Below, piece after piece: positions 17,738 to 25,855 of a DNA stretch of 64,000 nt (position 1 is its first letter; every line of letters starts with the position of its first letter). The notes below the pieces were generated by a model, which had not been told where the DNA came from, made no database searches, and worked only from the letters and a program-made list of their open reading frames with translations. A program made the translations under genes and the position numbers. Source of the stretch: Anaerocolumna sp. AGMB13025 (GTDB lineage: Bacteria > Bacillota > Clostridia > Lachnospirales > Lachnospiraceae); NCBI RefSeq assembly GCF_029689925.1, contig NZ_CP121445.1:4076501-4140500 (forward strand). The letters are read 5' to 3'.

Positions 17738-17925
17738 ATTCGACCAATAAGATTTATTCTTATTGTAATCTATGTTAGTTCAAATGAAATGTTACTCGAT
17801 ATTTTAATATATCTTTTGATTAACATAAATTACATAAAAACTCGGTTTATTATCCATAATAATCAAATAATTAAAGCCTATTATGAGAAATAAAATTTTA
17901 TTTGTGATTAAAATTGAAATTTTAT

Positions 17926-17954
17926 TTGACATTGTATAAAGAACTTGTTATAAT
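17926..17954 (+). promoter_or_regulatory. sigma-A-type promoter for the ilv T-box transcript
   Basis: TTGACA (17926-17931), 17-nt spacer, TATAAT (17949-17954): a full consensus match directly upstream of the T-box leader. Confidence 0.85.
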
Positions 17955-17969
17955 AACAAAAATATAAAA

Positions 17970-18261
17970 AACAAGAGCGATGACAAGGAGTAGTACATAC
18001 TTACCGAAAGCACAGAGAGAAGATGGTTGGTGCGAATCTTCCTGGAGAGAGTATTGGAAGTAGCCTTTGAGCTGTGAACCGAACAATTTGACATTAAGTA
18101 GGCTTCACCGGAGTTTCCGCCGTTAAAAGGAAAGCAGTATCAGATATAGTCTTACTTATATCCCGTACTGACAAAGCGCAGGGAGCAATCCCTGAATTTA
18201 GGTGGTAACACGGACACAATTGTTCGCCCTAAGCTGATTAATCAGCTTAGGGCTTTTTTTT
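17970..18261 (+). promoter_or_regulatory. T-box leader of ilvBN, probable valine specifier GUA
   Basis: Stem I runs from about 17975 to 18072: AAGG/CCTT base, internal loop with AGTA on the 5' side, ATACT/AGTAT above it, then a distal GATGGTTGGTGCGAATC region typical of stem I. The 3' side of the specifier loop reads GGAA-GTA-G before CCTT, giving GTA (18060-18062, Val) as the best specifier reading. The T-box core AGGTGGTAACACGG is at 18200-18213, followed by the terminator GCCCTAAGCTGATT/AATCAGCTTAGGGC (18226-18253) and eight Ts. Uncharged tRNA is expected to open transcription of ilvBN. The specifier is inferred from pairing by eye. Confidence 0.9.
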
Positions 18262-18301
18262 ATGTATTCTATACAGAATGATTGCAGAAAGGAGTATTTT
18301 T

Positions 18302-20068
18302 ATGAAAGTGCCAGGTACCAAATTATTCGTAAAAGCATTAAAAGAGGAGGGTGTAACCACTTTGTTCGGTTACCCCGGCGGGTGCGCAATTGATTTATTT
18401 GATGAATTGTATAAGCAAACTGATATTGAACTGATCTTGCCAAGACATGAACAGGCTCTAATCCATGCCGCTGACGGCTATGCCCGTTCAACCGGTAAAG
18501 TCGGTGTATGCTTAGTTACTAGCGGTCCCGGTGCAACCAATCTGGTAACTGGAATTGCAACGGCAAACTATGATAGTGTACCATTGGTATGTTTTACCGG
18601 TCAGGTGCCGACTCATTTGATCGGTAATGATGCTTTTCAGGAAGTTGATATAATCGGTATTACCAGAAGTATCTGCAAATACGGCATAACCGTCAGGAAA
18701 AGGGAAGATTTAGGGAGAATCATAAAAGAGGCTTTTTATATCGCTTCCACCGGTAAGCCAGGTCCGGTTATCGTTGATCTTCCAAAGGATATCATGTTAG
18801 AACAAGGCAGCGATATCTATCCAAAGGAAGTAAATATCAGAAGTTATAAACCGAATCAAAAGGTACACACCGGTCAGTTAAAAAAAGCCCTTGATATGCT
18901 AAAAAACGCTGAAAAACCAGTTTTATTAGCCGGTGGAGGGGTTGTGATAGCTAAGGCCCGCAAGGCATTTACCCAACTAGCCGAATCCATGAAGGTACCT
19001 GTCGTTACAACCATAATGGGTAAAGGAGCTATTGATACAGACCATCCGCTTTACGTTGGAAATATCGGCATGCATGGCAGTTATGCAGCCAATCAGGCAA
19101 TCAGCGAATGTGACCTTCTCTTCTCTATTGGTACCAGATTCAATGACCGGATTACCGGAATGCTTGTTGATTTCGCGCCAAAGGCTAAAATTGTCCACAT
19201 TGACATAGATTCCGCTTCAATTTCAAAAAATGTAGTAGTGGATATACCCATTGTGGCCGATGCAAAGCAGGCAATCGAAAAAATGTTGGAGGAAATTGAT
19301 ATAAAAGAGGCTGAGAAAGGAACAGACTTTGCTTCCGGTAATAACTTTACTGCGGGCTCCTGGCTGTTACAGATACAATCCTGGAAGGAAGAACATCCTT
19401 TAAGGATGGCTGATAATAAAGGGATTACTCCTCAGAAAATAATCGACACCATTAATGGGCTGTTTCCATCTGCCATCATTGTTACGGATGTTGGTCAGCA
19501 TCAGATGTGGACTACACAGTTTTTACAATTAAAAGAGGGAAAACAGCTCTTAACCTCCGGCGGTCTTGGTACCATGGGATATGGTTTCCCCGGGGCAATC
19601 GGTGCTAAGCTTGGGAACCCCAAAACACCTGTTATCTGCATCTCAGGGGACGGCGGAATGCAGATGAATATCCAGGAAATGGCCACTGCTGTAGCACAGG
19701 AGCTGCCGCTGATTTTATGTATCTTTAATAACAGCAGTTTAGGCATGGTACGCCAGCTGCAAAAACTATTTTATGGCAATCGTTACTCTTCCACCTGTCT
19801 GCGTTCGAGAAAAAACTGTAATAAACACTGCGGCGGTGCTAATAGTCAGTGTCCTGTATATTCACCTGATTTTATAAAACTTGCAGAGAGCTATGGAGCC
19901 TACGGTATCCGGATTGAAGAGGAAAAAGATATCGAATCCGCATTTTTACAGGCAATGAAAAATAAACAGGCTCCCACTGTTTTAGAATTTATCATAGATA
20001 GTGAAGAACTGGTATTGCCCATGGTACAAGGCGGCAAACCCCTAAACCACATGATACTGGACTGTTAA
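18302..20068 (+). CDS. ilvB: acetolactate synthase large subunit with a four-Cys insertion
   Basis: Thiamine-diphosphate enzyme that makes acetolactate or acetohydroxybutyrate for branched-chain amino acids. 588 residues from ATG at 18302 (AAAGGAG seven nt upstream; an ATG at 18278 lacks one). Domains: N-terminal PYR domain with the catalytic Glu in LPRHEQALIHAADGYAR, central FAD-linked domain, C-terminal PP domain with GDGGMQMNIQEMATA. After FYGNRYSSTC the protein carries an insertion with Cys at 499, 506, 510 and 517 (C-x6-C-x3-C-x6-C) before YSPDFIKLAESYG, where common IlvB proteins have only a short loop. This could bind a metal or Fe-S cluster. Controlled by the T-box. Confidence 0.95.
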   Translation: MKVPGTKLFVKALKEEGVTTLFGYPGGCAIDLFDELYKQTDIELILPRHEQALIHAADGYARSTGKVGVCLVTSGPGATNLVTGIATANYDSVPLVCFTGQVPTHLIGNDAFQEVDIIGITRSICKYGITVRKREDLGRIIKEAFYIASTGKPGPVIVDLPKDIMLEQGSDIYPKEVNIRSYKPNQKVHTGQLKKALDMLKNAEKPVLLAGGGVVIAKARKAFTQLAESMKVPVVTTIMGKGAIDTDHPLYVGNIGMHGSYAANQAISECDLLFSIGTRFNDRITGMLVDFAPKAKIVHIDIDSASISKNVVVDIPIVADAKQAIEKMLEEIDIKEAEKGTDFASGNNFTAGSWLLQIQSWKEEHPLRMADNKGITPQKIIDTINGLFPSAIIVTDVGQHQMWTTQFLQLKEGKQLLTSGGLGTMGYGFPGAIGAKLGNPKTPVICISGDGGMQMNIQEMATAVAQELPLILCIFNNSSLGMVRQLQKLFYGNRYSSTCLRSRKNCNKHCGGANSQCPVYSPDFIKLAESYGAYGIRIEEEKDIESAFLQAMKNKQAPTVLEFIIDSEELVLPMVQGGKPLNHMILDC

Positions 20069-20394
20069 ATGCTGCCAGCAGCATTTATGAAGGAAAGAGG
20101 GTTTTGCGATGCTTCGCTTCGCTTATATTTTAGCAGTAAATGCTGCCAGCAGCATTTATGCAGGAAAGAGGATTTTGCGATGCTTCGCTTCGCTTTATAT
20201 TTTAGCAGTAAATGCTGCCAGCAGCATTTATGCAGGAAAGAGGGGTTTGCGATGCTTCGCTTCGCTTTTTATTTTAGCAGTAAATGCTGCCAGCAGCATT
20301 TATGCAGGAAAGAGGATTTTGCGATGCTTCGCTTCGCTTTTATTTTAGCAGTAAATGCTGTGGCAGCATTTATGCAGGAAAGAGGTATAGTAGT
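20066..20394 (+). repeat. 71-72 bp tandem repeat, five hairpin units, between ilvB and ilvN
   Basis: The hairpin AAATGCTGCCAGCAGCATTT starts at 20066, 20137, 20209, 20281 and, with TG changed in the loop, 20352. Each is followed by AGGAAAGAGG and, in the first four, by GCGATGCTTCGCTTCGCTT and an AT-rich tail. The last unit supplies the ribosome binding site for ilvN. Units are nearly identical, so the array expanded recently. Because 72 is a multiple of three, two frames stay open through the array; I do not call these as genes. Confidence 0.95.
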
Positions 20395-20892
20395 ATGAAA
20401 AAAAGATGGATTTCTTTATTTGTTGAAAATGATATTGGTGTGCTTGCCAAAATTTCAGGGTTGTTTTCTGGTAAGTCCTATAATCTGGAGAGTTTAACTG
20501 TGGGAACTACTGAAGACCCTACCATATCCAGGATGACGATAGGTGTAAACAGTGATGATATTACTTTTGAACAAATAAAAAAACAGTTGAACCGTATGGT
20601 GGAAGTTATTAAATTGTTGGATTTTACCAATACCTCCACCCATATGAAGGAAATTCTGTTTATTAAAATCAGGAACTGCACCAAAGAGGACAAAACTGAA
20701 CTTTTTCAGATTGCTGAAGTTTTTAATGTATCCGTTGCTGATTACGGAACCGAAAGTATCTTGCTTGAGTGTGTTCAGACAGAAGCTAAAAATGATGCCC
20801 TTATCAAACTTATAGTCAGCCGTTTTAAACAGATTGAAGTGGTAAGAGGCGGCAGCGTCGGAATAGAATCTATAAGTATGACCGATCGCTAA
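20395..20892 (+). CDS. ilvN: acetolactate synthase small (regulatory) subunit
   Basis: 165 residues from ATG at 20395 (KKRWISLFVENDIGVLAKIS), preceded by GGAAAGAGG; longer in-frame extensions run into the tandem repeat and are rejected. Residues 4-75 form an ACT domain with the NDIGVLAKISGLFSGKSYN motif, where feedback valine binds in the family; the C-terminal half is the IlvN dimer domain (TKEDKTELFQIAEVFNVSVADY). It partners with the IlvB encoded 326 bp upstream. The large repeat-filled gap between two usually adjacent genes is unusual. Confidence 0.93.
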   Translation: MKKRWISLFVENDIGVLAKISGLFSGKSYNLESLTVGTTEDPTISRMTIGVNSDDITFEQIKKQLNRMVEVIKLLDFTNTSTHMKEILFIKIRNCTKEDKTELFQIAEVFNVSVADYGTESILLECVQTEAKNDALIKLIVSRFKQIEVVRGGSVGIESISMTDR

Positions 20893-20920
20893 CGTTCAGA
20901 GAACTTACCAGTAAAATAAA

Positions 20921-20980
20921 ATGGATTATATTTTGGCTCTGGCTATCTTTCTATCGTTAGCCAGGCAGAATATAATCCAT
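20921..20980 (+). terminator. hairpin, probable terminator after ilvN
   Basis: ATGGATTATATT pairs with AATATAATCCAT over 12 bp, with an inner TGGCTCTGGCTA/TAGCCAGGCA stem. The downstream T content is only moderate, so termination is probable rather than certain. Confidence 0.6.
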
Positions 20981-21098
20981 GTATTTATTACTCTTTGGTC
21001 ATGTAAATCCAGATATTTACCGGTTATCATTACCCGGTTTTTCTTATGTATATAGAATCTGCAGTCTAAATTATTTTCCTCTATACAATACATACCAT

Positions 21099-21863
21099 TT
21101 AATTATCGGTTACTATGAATGTACTGTAACCCTGCTGCCTTAATTCCTGCTCTAATTCCACCGCATCATCCATTGTCTGTAAATCACCGACTTGTACCGC
21201 GTAATATTCTCCCTGAGGTACCATAAGTACATCATATCCAGCATCGATCAGGGCATTCTGCAGATTTTGCGCATTGGTCAAAACACGGAATAAACCAACC
21301 TGGACCCGGTACGTGGTATTTTCCTCATCCTCTTGCTGAATACTGTCTAATATACCAGTGGCTATGGCATAGGCAATCTCATTAAAATTATTATCAAACA
21401 AATCGTTATCAGCATCAGAATTTATGAAACCAACTTCGACCAACAGGGCTGGCATATTTGTCCTTCGTAATACCGCCAGTTCCGTTCTTAACTCAATACC
21501 CAGGTTAGTAAAACCCACTGCTTCCAGTTCCTGATTAATGTTATCAGCAATCGTCTCCGTTATTCCGCCTTCATCATAAATTAAAGTCTGAACACCACTG
21601 TAGGTATTAGGAGTTGGACTTGAATTGCGGTGAATAGATACAAACAGGTCTGCAGCTTCTTCGTTAGCCATATATGCTCTTTCAAGAGGTGAAATATAAC
21701 TGTCATCTACTCGGGTGAAGATTACATCTATACCGCTGTAGGCTAAAATTTCTCCAACTGCCAGAGCCAGATTTAAATTATCATCCTTTTCCAGCCGCCC
21801 ATTGTACATAGCTCCATTATCATAACCGCCGTGTCCGGCATCTATTACAATTCGATATGCCAT
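21099..21863 (-). CDS. N-acetylmuramoyl-L-alanine amidase with C-terminal SPOR domain, CwlC-like
   Basis: Zinc amidase that cuts the lactyl-peptide bond in peptidoglycan. 254 residues. Amidase_3 domain at 1-175: DAGHGGYDNGA with the first zinc His at residue 10, LEKDDNLNLAL with the Glu ligand near 25, SIHRNSSP with the second His near 77, and the catalytic Glu in LLVEVGFINSD near 141. Residues 182-254 form one SPOR domain (YRVQVGLFRVLTNAQNLQNAL ... YYAVQVGDL). There is no signal peptide, and the length matches Bacillus CwlC, the mother-cell lysis amidase, so a role late in sporulation is inferred. The start follows GAGGATAAC. Confidence 0.87.
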   Translation of the reverse strand: MAYRIVIDAGHGGYDNGAMYNGRLEKDDNLNLALAVGEILAYSGIDVIFTRVDDSYISPLERAYMANEEAADLFVSIHRNSSPTPNTYSGVQTLIYDEGGITETIADNINQELEAVGFTNLGIELRTELAVLRRTNMPALLVEVGFINSDADNDLFDNNFNEIAYAIATGILDSIQQEDEENTTYRVQVGLFRVLTNAQNLQNALIDAGYDVLMVPQGEYYAVQVGDLQTMDDAVELEQELRQQGYSTFIVTDN

Positions 21864-21919
21864 GTTATCCTCTATAAAAAATAATATTACATTATACTAT
21901 GCAGCTTTAACAGAGTGGG

Positions 21920-22798
21920 TTACAATTCCTGATCTTCTATGAGATATTCATAGTAATCATATTGTGTCTGAATCACAAAACCTTCACTTTTATATAGGGA
22001 ATAGGCAGGGTTATTTTCGCTGCCTACATGAAGGGTAACTGCTTGGTAACCTTTTTCCTGAATCTGATTAATAATCTGTTTCAGAAACTGCCTTCCATAA
22101 CCTTTTCCCTGATAATCCGGTAATATGCCAAAGCCGAATATGGATGCCTGCTCCGCTCCATAGCTGATATTGCAGATTCCAATTAACTTAGCTTTTGCAT
22201 ACGCACCATAACATTTCATGTATTTTGAATTCATGGATATCGCGATGACATCCTGAGCTTCTTCCAAATCTGTGTGAAAGATCCTGCTGCTTAAATCAGC
22301 TGCTGCTTCTAACTCTTCGATAAACAATTCCTTTAGTACAAGGGTCTTGAAAGAATCAAGTTCACCCTTCTTATCCTGTAATTTATAAATCATGAGGTAT
22401 TCTGATTTGCCATAATTAGCTTTTAAAGCCTTTAAAGCAGCCAGACCGCTTTGACTTTTAGGCTCTATTACAAATAAAACACGGTTTAGGTCAAATCGTA
22501 ATAATTCTTTTTCCGCTGTTTGAAATAAGGCTTTAAAATGTCCCTTTTTTCTTTCTGAAGGCAGGGTATAAGCGCTGATTTCTGCTTCCTCTTCAACAGG
22601 TTCAAATATCACCAGTACGCTGACTAACCTTTGTTCTTCGTAGAGCAGAAAAAAACTATTAAGATTGATATAAAAATTTATATCATTATCAAGATATAAC
22701 GTTCTCTCTAGTCCATCCGCTCTTAAGCACTCTAAAACCAAAGCTTCCACATCTTTTATCTGCTGTTTGTTTAACTTATGAAGTTGCAGAATTTTCAT
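21920..22798 (-). CDS. GNAT family N-acetyltransferase (tandem GNAT)
   Basis: 292 residues with two GNAT-like halves. The N-terminal half (about 40-130) has the beta-strand pattern YEEQRLVSVLVIFEPVEEEAEISAY and a weak acetyl-CoA loop (SERKKGHFKALFQTAEKEL). The C-terminal half (about 155-285) has the clearer loop PDYQGKGYGRQFLKQII followed by VTLHVGSENNPAYSLYKSEGF. Substrate unknown; protein or small-molecule amines are equally possible. It lies 56 bp upstream of the amidase gene on the same strand and may be cotranscribed. The start follows TAGGGAG. Confidence 0.85.
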   Translation of the reverse strand: MKILQLHKLNKQQIKDVEALVLECLRADGLERTLYLDNDINFYINLNSFFLLYEEQRLVSVLVIFEPVEEEAEISAYTLPSERKKGHFKALFQTAEKELLRFDLNRVLFVIEPKSQSGLAALKALKANYGKSEYLMIYKLQDKKGELDSFKTLVLKELFIEELEAAADLSSRIFHTDLEEAQDVIAISMNSKYMKCYGAYAKAKLIGICNISYGAEQASIFGFGILPDYQGKGYGRQFLKQIINQIQEKGYQAVTLHVGSENNPAYSLYKSEGFVIQTQYDYYEYLIEDQEL

Positions 22799-22879
22799 AC
22801 CGGCTCCCTAAATCTTAGTAATGATTATCTATTATACAAAATTATTCTAATACTGGTTATTTAGTATTCAAAACTTCTT

Positions 22880-24307
22880 CTAATACTGGTTACCTGCTAT
22901 ATGAACCTTAATTAAATTCGTTGTACCGGAAACTCTTAAAGGAACACCGGCCGTTATTACTGTTAATTCCCCTTTTTTCAAAAATCCTTTTTCTTCAACA
23001 GCAGCAACAGCATGGTCAAACAATTCAAAAGTATCCCTTTCTTCATTAATAAGAATTGGTGTTACACCCCAGGATAAATTCAACTGTCTGCACACATGTT
23101 CTTCTGTGGTGCATCCGATTATCATACAGGCCGGACGGTATCTTGAAACCATTCTGGCTGTTCTGCCGGATTTGGTAACGGTAATAATCATTGTCGCATT
23201 TAAGTCATGGGCAGTAGTACAGGTTGCATGGGAAATCGCATCTGTAATATCAGGATTTTCAATGCGTTCCAATAAGCGGAAACGCTTTTTAAAGTCAATA
23301 TCCTGTTCCGTTCTTAGTGCAATACGGACCATAGTCTGCAGGGCTTCCACCGGATATAAGCCTGCTGCGGTCTCACCGGAGAGCATAATTGCACTGGTAC
23401 CGTCATAAATAGCGTTGGCAACGTCTGTTGCTTCAGCCCTTGTAGGTCTTGGGTTCTTTATCATAGAATCCAGCATCTGAGTAGCTGTAATTACCTGTTT
23501 TCCCGCATTGTAAACCTTTTTGATAATCATCTTCTGGATAACAGGAACATCTTCATAAGGAATTTCAACACCCATATCACCGCGGGCAATCATAATACCA
23601 TCTGATACTGCAATGATTTCATCAATATTTTCAACGCCTTCTAAATTCTCGATTTTAGCAATTATGTTAGCTGTATCGTTATTGAATTCAGCCATTATCT
23701 TGCGGATTTCCATAATATCTTTGGCACTCCTTGTAAAGGAAGCAGCGATAAAGTCATAACCGTGCTTTAAACCAAATATAATATCTTCCCGGTCTTTTTC
23801 ACTGATAAAGGGCATGGATAATTTGGTTCCTGGTACGTTAACGCCCTTATTATCTGATATATTACCATCATTCTTAACCGTACAAATAATATCTGTATCA
23901 GTTAAACTATCTACTGTTAATTCAATTAAACCGTCATCGATTAGTACCGTTGCACCCGGTTTTATATCATGAATTAAATGTTCATAATTTATATATACAC
24001 AAGAGGAAGTTCCTTCTATCTGCCTGGTTGTCAAAGTAAAAGTCTGACCCTTCGTTAATGAAATTTTTCCGTCACGAAATTTACCGATTCTGATTTCAGG
24101 ACCTCTGGTATCTAATAAGGCAGCTACCGGAAGATTTAATTCTTCCCTGATTTCAACTAACTTATTTAAACGGTTTAAATGTTCCTCCTGGCTTGCATGT
24201 GAAAAATTAAACCGGGCAACATCCATTCCCGATAACGCTAATTGTTTTAAAACACCTTCACGATCCGTTGCTGGTCCTAATGTGCAAATAATTTTTGTCT
24301 TCCTCAT
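22880..24307 (-). CDS. pyk: pyruvate kinase
   Basis: Last step of glycolysis, making pyruvate and ATP. 475 residues, the usual size without the extra C-terminal PEP-utilising domain found in many Bacilli. Signature IIAKIENLEGVENIDEII near residue 215-232 with the catalytic Lys, metal-binding IMIARGDMGVEIP near 240-252, MLDSMIKNPRPTRAEATDVANA near 280-300 and MLSGETAAGLYPVEAL near 310-325. The start follows AGGAGG. It probably has its own promoter in the 482-bp gap upstream. Confidence 0.97.
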   Translation of the reverse strand: MRKTKIICTLGPATDREGVLKQLALSGMDVARFNFSHASQEEHLNRLNKLVEIREELNLPVAALLDTRGPEIRIGKFRDGKISLTKGQTFTLTTRQIEGTSSCVYINYEHLIHDIKPGATVLIDDGLIELTVDSLTDTDIICTVKNDGNISDNKGVNVPGTKLSMPFISEKDREDIIFGLKHGYDFIAASFTRSAKDIMEIRKIMAEFNNDTANIIAKIENLEGVENIDEIIAVSDGIMIARGDMGVEIPYEDVPVIQKMIIKKVYNAGKQVITATQMLDSMIKNPRPTRAEATDVANAIYDGTSAIMLSGETAAGLYPVEALQTMVRIALRTEQDIDFKKRFRLLERIENPDITDAISHATCTTAHDLNATMIITVTKSGRTARMVSRYRPACMIIGCTTEEHVCRQLNLSWGVTPILINEERDTFELFDHAVAAVEEKGFLKKGELTVITAGVPLRVSGTTNLIKVHIAGNQY

Positions 24308-24789
24308 ATTTTCCTCCTATAATACTAATAAATTTATAATCGGCAAAGAACTGATACTATAATAAGCTTGCTCCTTACCTTACCAGAAACAGAATGCAGA
24401 TACTGCTTCATTCTATCATTGCATTTCGTCCTAAGCTGCGGGATATATAATACACCAATTTATAGAATAAATCTATTAAAAAAAAAAATCTATATACTAT
24501 TTTAACAAGAATTCGGGTGAATAAACCAGAAATTATAAAAACTTTACTCAACCCGCTATAAAAAAACGCTATAAAAAAATAAGAAATGCTCCATTATACA
24601 AAGTCGTTCATTATACCTGATGTATCAATACTGCCAAAACCCTTTATAATTCCATAATTTTATGTAAATGCTGACTGAATCGGATTAAAAACACACCTAA
24701 AGGGTAGCTCAAAAAATTTTAAAAGTCAACCCTGTTTTCTTATTGCTTCTTGTGCTATAATTTAATCTTACCAGACAGCCTATGATTTT
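24308..24789. other. 482-bp gap upstream of pyk, no gene seen
   Basis: AT-rich and free of a credible ORF. It holds short A tracts (including a 9-A run near 24480), a CTATAAAAAAACG/CTATAAAAAAATA duplication near 24556-24581, and probably the pyk promoter on the minus strand, which I cannot place with confidence. No strong hairpin with a T tract was found. Confidence 0.5.
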
Positions 24790-24921
24790 TCACTTCACGA
24801 TATTGGTTTTTGAATCGTTCCCAATTTTATCTGAAGTACTTTTATCTACCAAAGATGTTTCCTTTAATTGATGATCCTTTTTATTAATATTATTTCTTCC
24901 TTTATTATCTTTTTTGGGCAT
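24790..24921 (-). CDS. small hydrophilic protein, 43 residues, overlapping the HD gene end
   Basis: ATG at 24921 lies inside the last codons of the HD-domain gene (17-nt overlap), and the frame runs 43 codons to TGA at 24790. The product (starting MPKKDNKGRNNINKKD) is rich in Lys, Asn, Asp and Ser with no Cys, no Trp and no membrane span. The overlap suggests translational coupling. It resembles in composition the small protein at 39897-40031 (MPKDSQPDNKKARMEKANGQ). No function is recognised; it may be spurious. Confidence 0.45.
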   Translation of the reverse strand: MPKKDNKGRNNINKKDHQLKETSLVDKSTSDKIGNDSKTNIVK

Positions 24922-25606
24922 GTTCTGTTCCAGACCTTTCTATTTTCTTTGATTTTGCAAGGAATGTTCTGATATTTTCTTCCTCTTCTTCCTGATTTAC
25001 CCTCAGTCTTCCTAACCGGTCACACAGTCCCAATAAAGCCAGTTCGTTTAAGTCAACCTCTTGTCTCATCCTTTCAACATTACCGAAAGTAAGATCTTTA
25101 AGTACATACAGGATATGCATGTGGTATTTAACCAGCTTTACCACTTTATCAATAAACTCATCTTTGCAGTAGAAGAATTCCAAAAATTCCCTTGCGAGCA
25201 CCTCGCCCTGGGTATCATGGTTATAGGAAGTAATCCTCCCTTTTTTGGTTCTGGTAGTATCCGGTTTTCCGATATCATGCAAAAGGGCTGCCCACATAAA
25301 TACCTCTGGTGCCTGGCTTTTTACTCTTCTCTTAGCAGCTTCATTAACCACCAGCAGAGTATGGTTCCAGGCATTCCCTTCCGGATGATGCACCGGGGAT
25401 TGACTGGTTTCTTTTAACTTATTTAGCATAGAAAAAGGAGCTTTTTGAAATAGTTTGTTATCAGATACAATATTCAAGTAAATAGAAGGGCTTTCATCTT
25501 CTAATAGGTGATGATGAATTTCCATGAATAAATTTATTTTTTCATAAAAATCCGGCTCCTCTGTTGTCTGAATTTTATTCATAATACTTAAATAATTAAT
25601 CTCCAT
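24905..25606 (-). CDS. HD-domain protein (predicted metal-dependent phosphohydrolase)
   Basis: 233 residues. The HD domain spans about 70-190: HHPEGNAWNHTLLVV (first His), AALLHDIGKPDTT (His-Asp pair), ITSYNHDTQGEVLAREFL (His), and KLVKYHM. This pattern is that of the HD domain attached to CCA-adding enzymes and related stand-alone proteins. The N-terminal 65 residues are helical and the C terminus is Glu-rich (NQEEEEENIRTF). No nucleotidyltransferase domain is present. Substrate unknown. A small ORF overlaps its stop codon. Confidence 0.8.
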   Translation of the reverse strand: MEINYLSIMNKIQTTEEPDFYEKINLFMEIHHHLLEDESPSIYLNIVSDNKLFQKAPFSMLNKLKETSQSPVHHPEGNAWNHTLLVVNEAAKRRVKSQAPEVFMWAALLHDIGKPDTTRTKKGRITSYNHDTQGEVLAREFLEFFYCKDEFIDKVVKLVKYHMHILYVLKDLTFGNVERMRQEVDLNELALLGLCDRLGRLRVNQEEEEENIRTFLAKSKKIERSGTEHAQKR

Positions 25607-25855
25607 TTTTTCTCTGCTCCCTTTCCTACAAAAATAGTATTACCCGAAAAAACAGATGTATGTATGGCTCACATCTGTTTTCTCGGGTACGTATGTTTGA
25701 TATATCCTCTTAAATTAAGTGCTAAAATTAATTCTGGATTTTGATGAATACCAGCATATCGATTCAATTTAGCTGCCTATCTCCAAAGCAAACAATATAC
25801 CTAGTCAACCGGCGCAAAATCAACAGTTAACTCTTTCTAATTAAATCATCTGTAA

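Noticed and set aside
20066..20394. CRISPR-like array
   Set aside because: The whole 72-bp unit is repeated with no unique spacers and there are no cas genes.
20069..20398. Two open frames of 79-109 codons through the 72-bp tandem repeat
   Set aside because: They exist because the unit is close to a multiple of three; they have repeat-peptide content and no independent support. Kept as a regulatory/repeat observation, not as genes.
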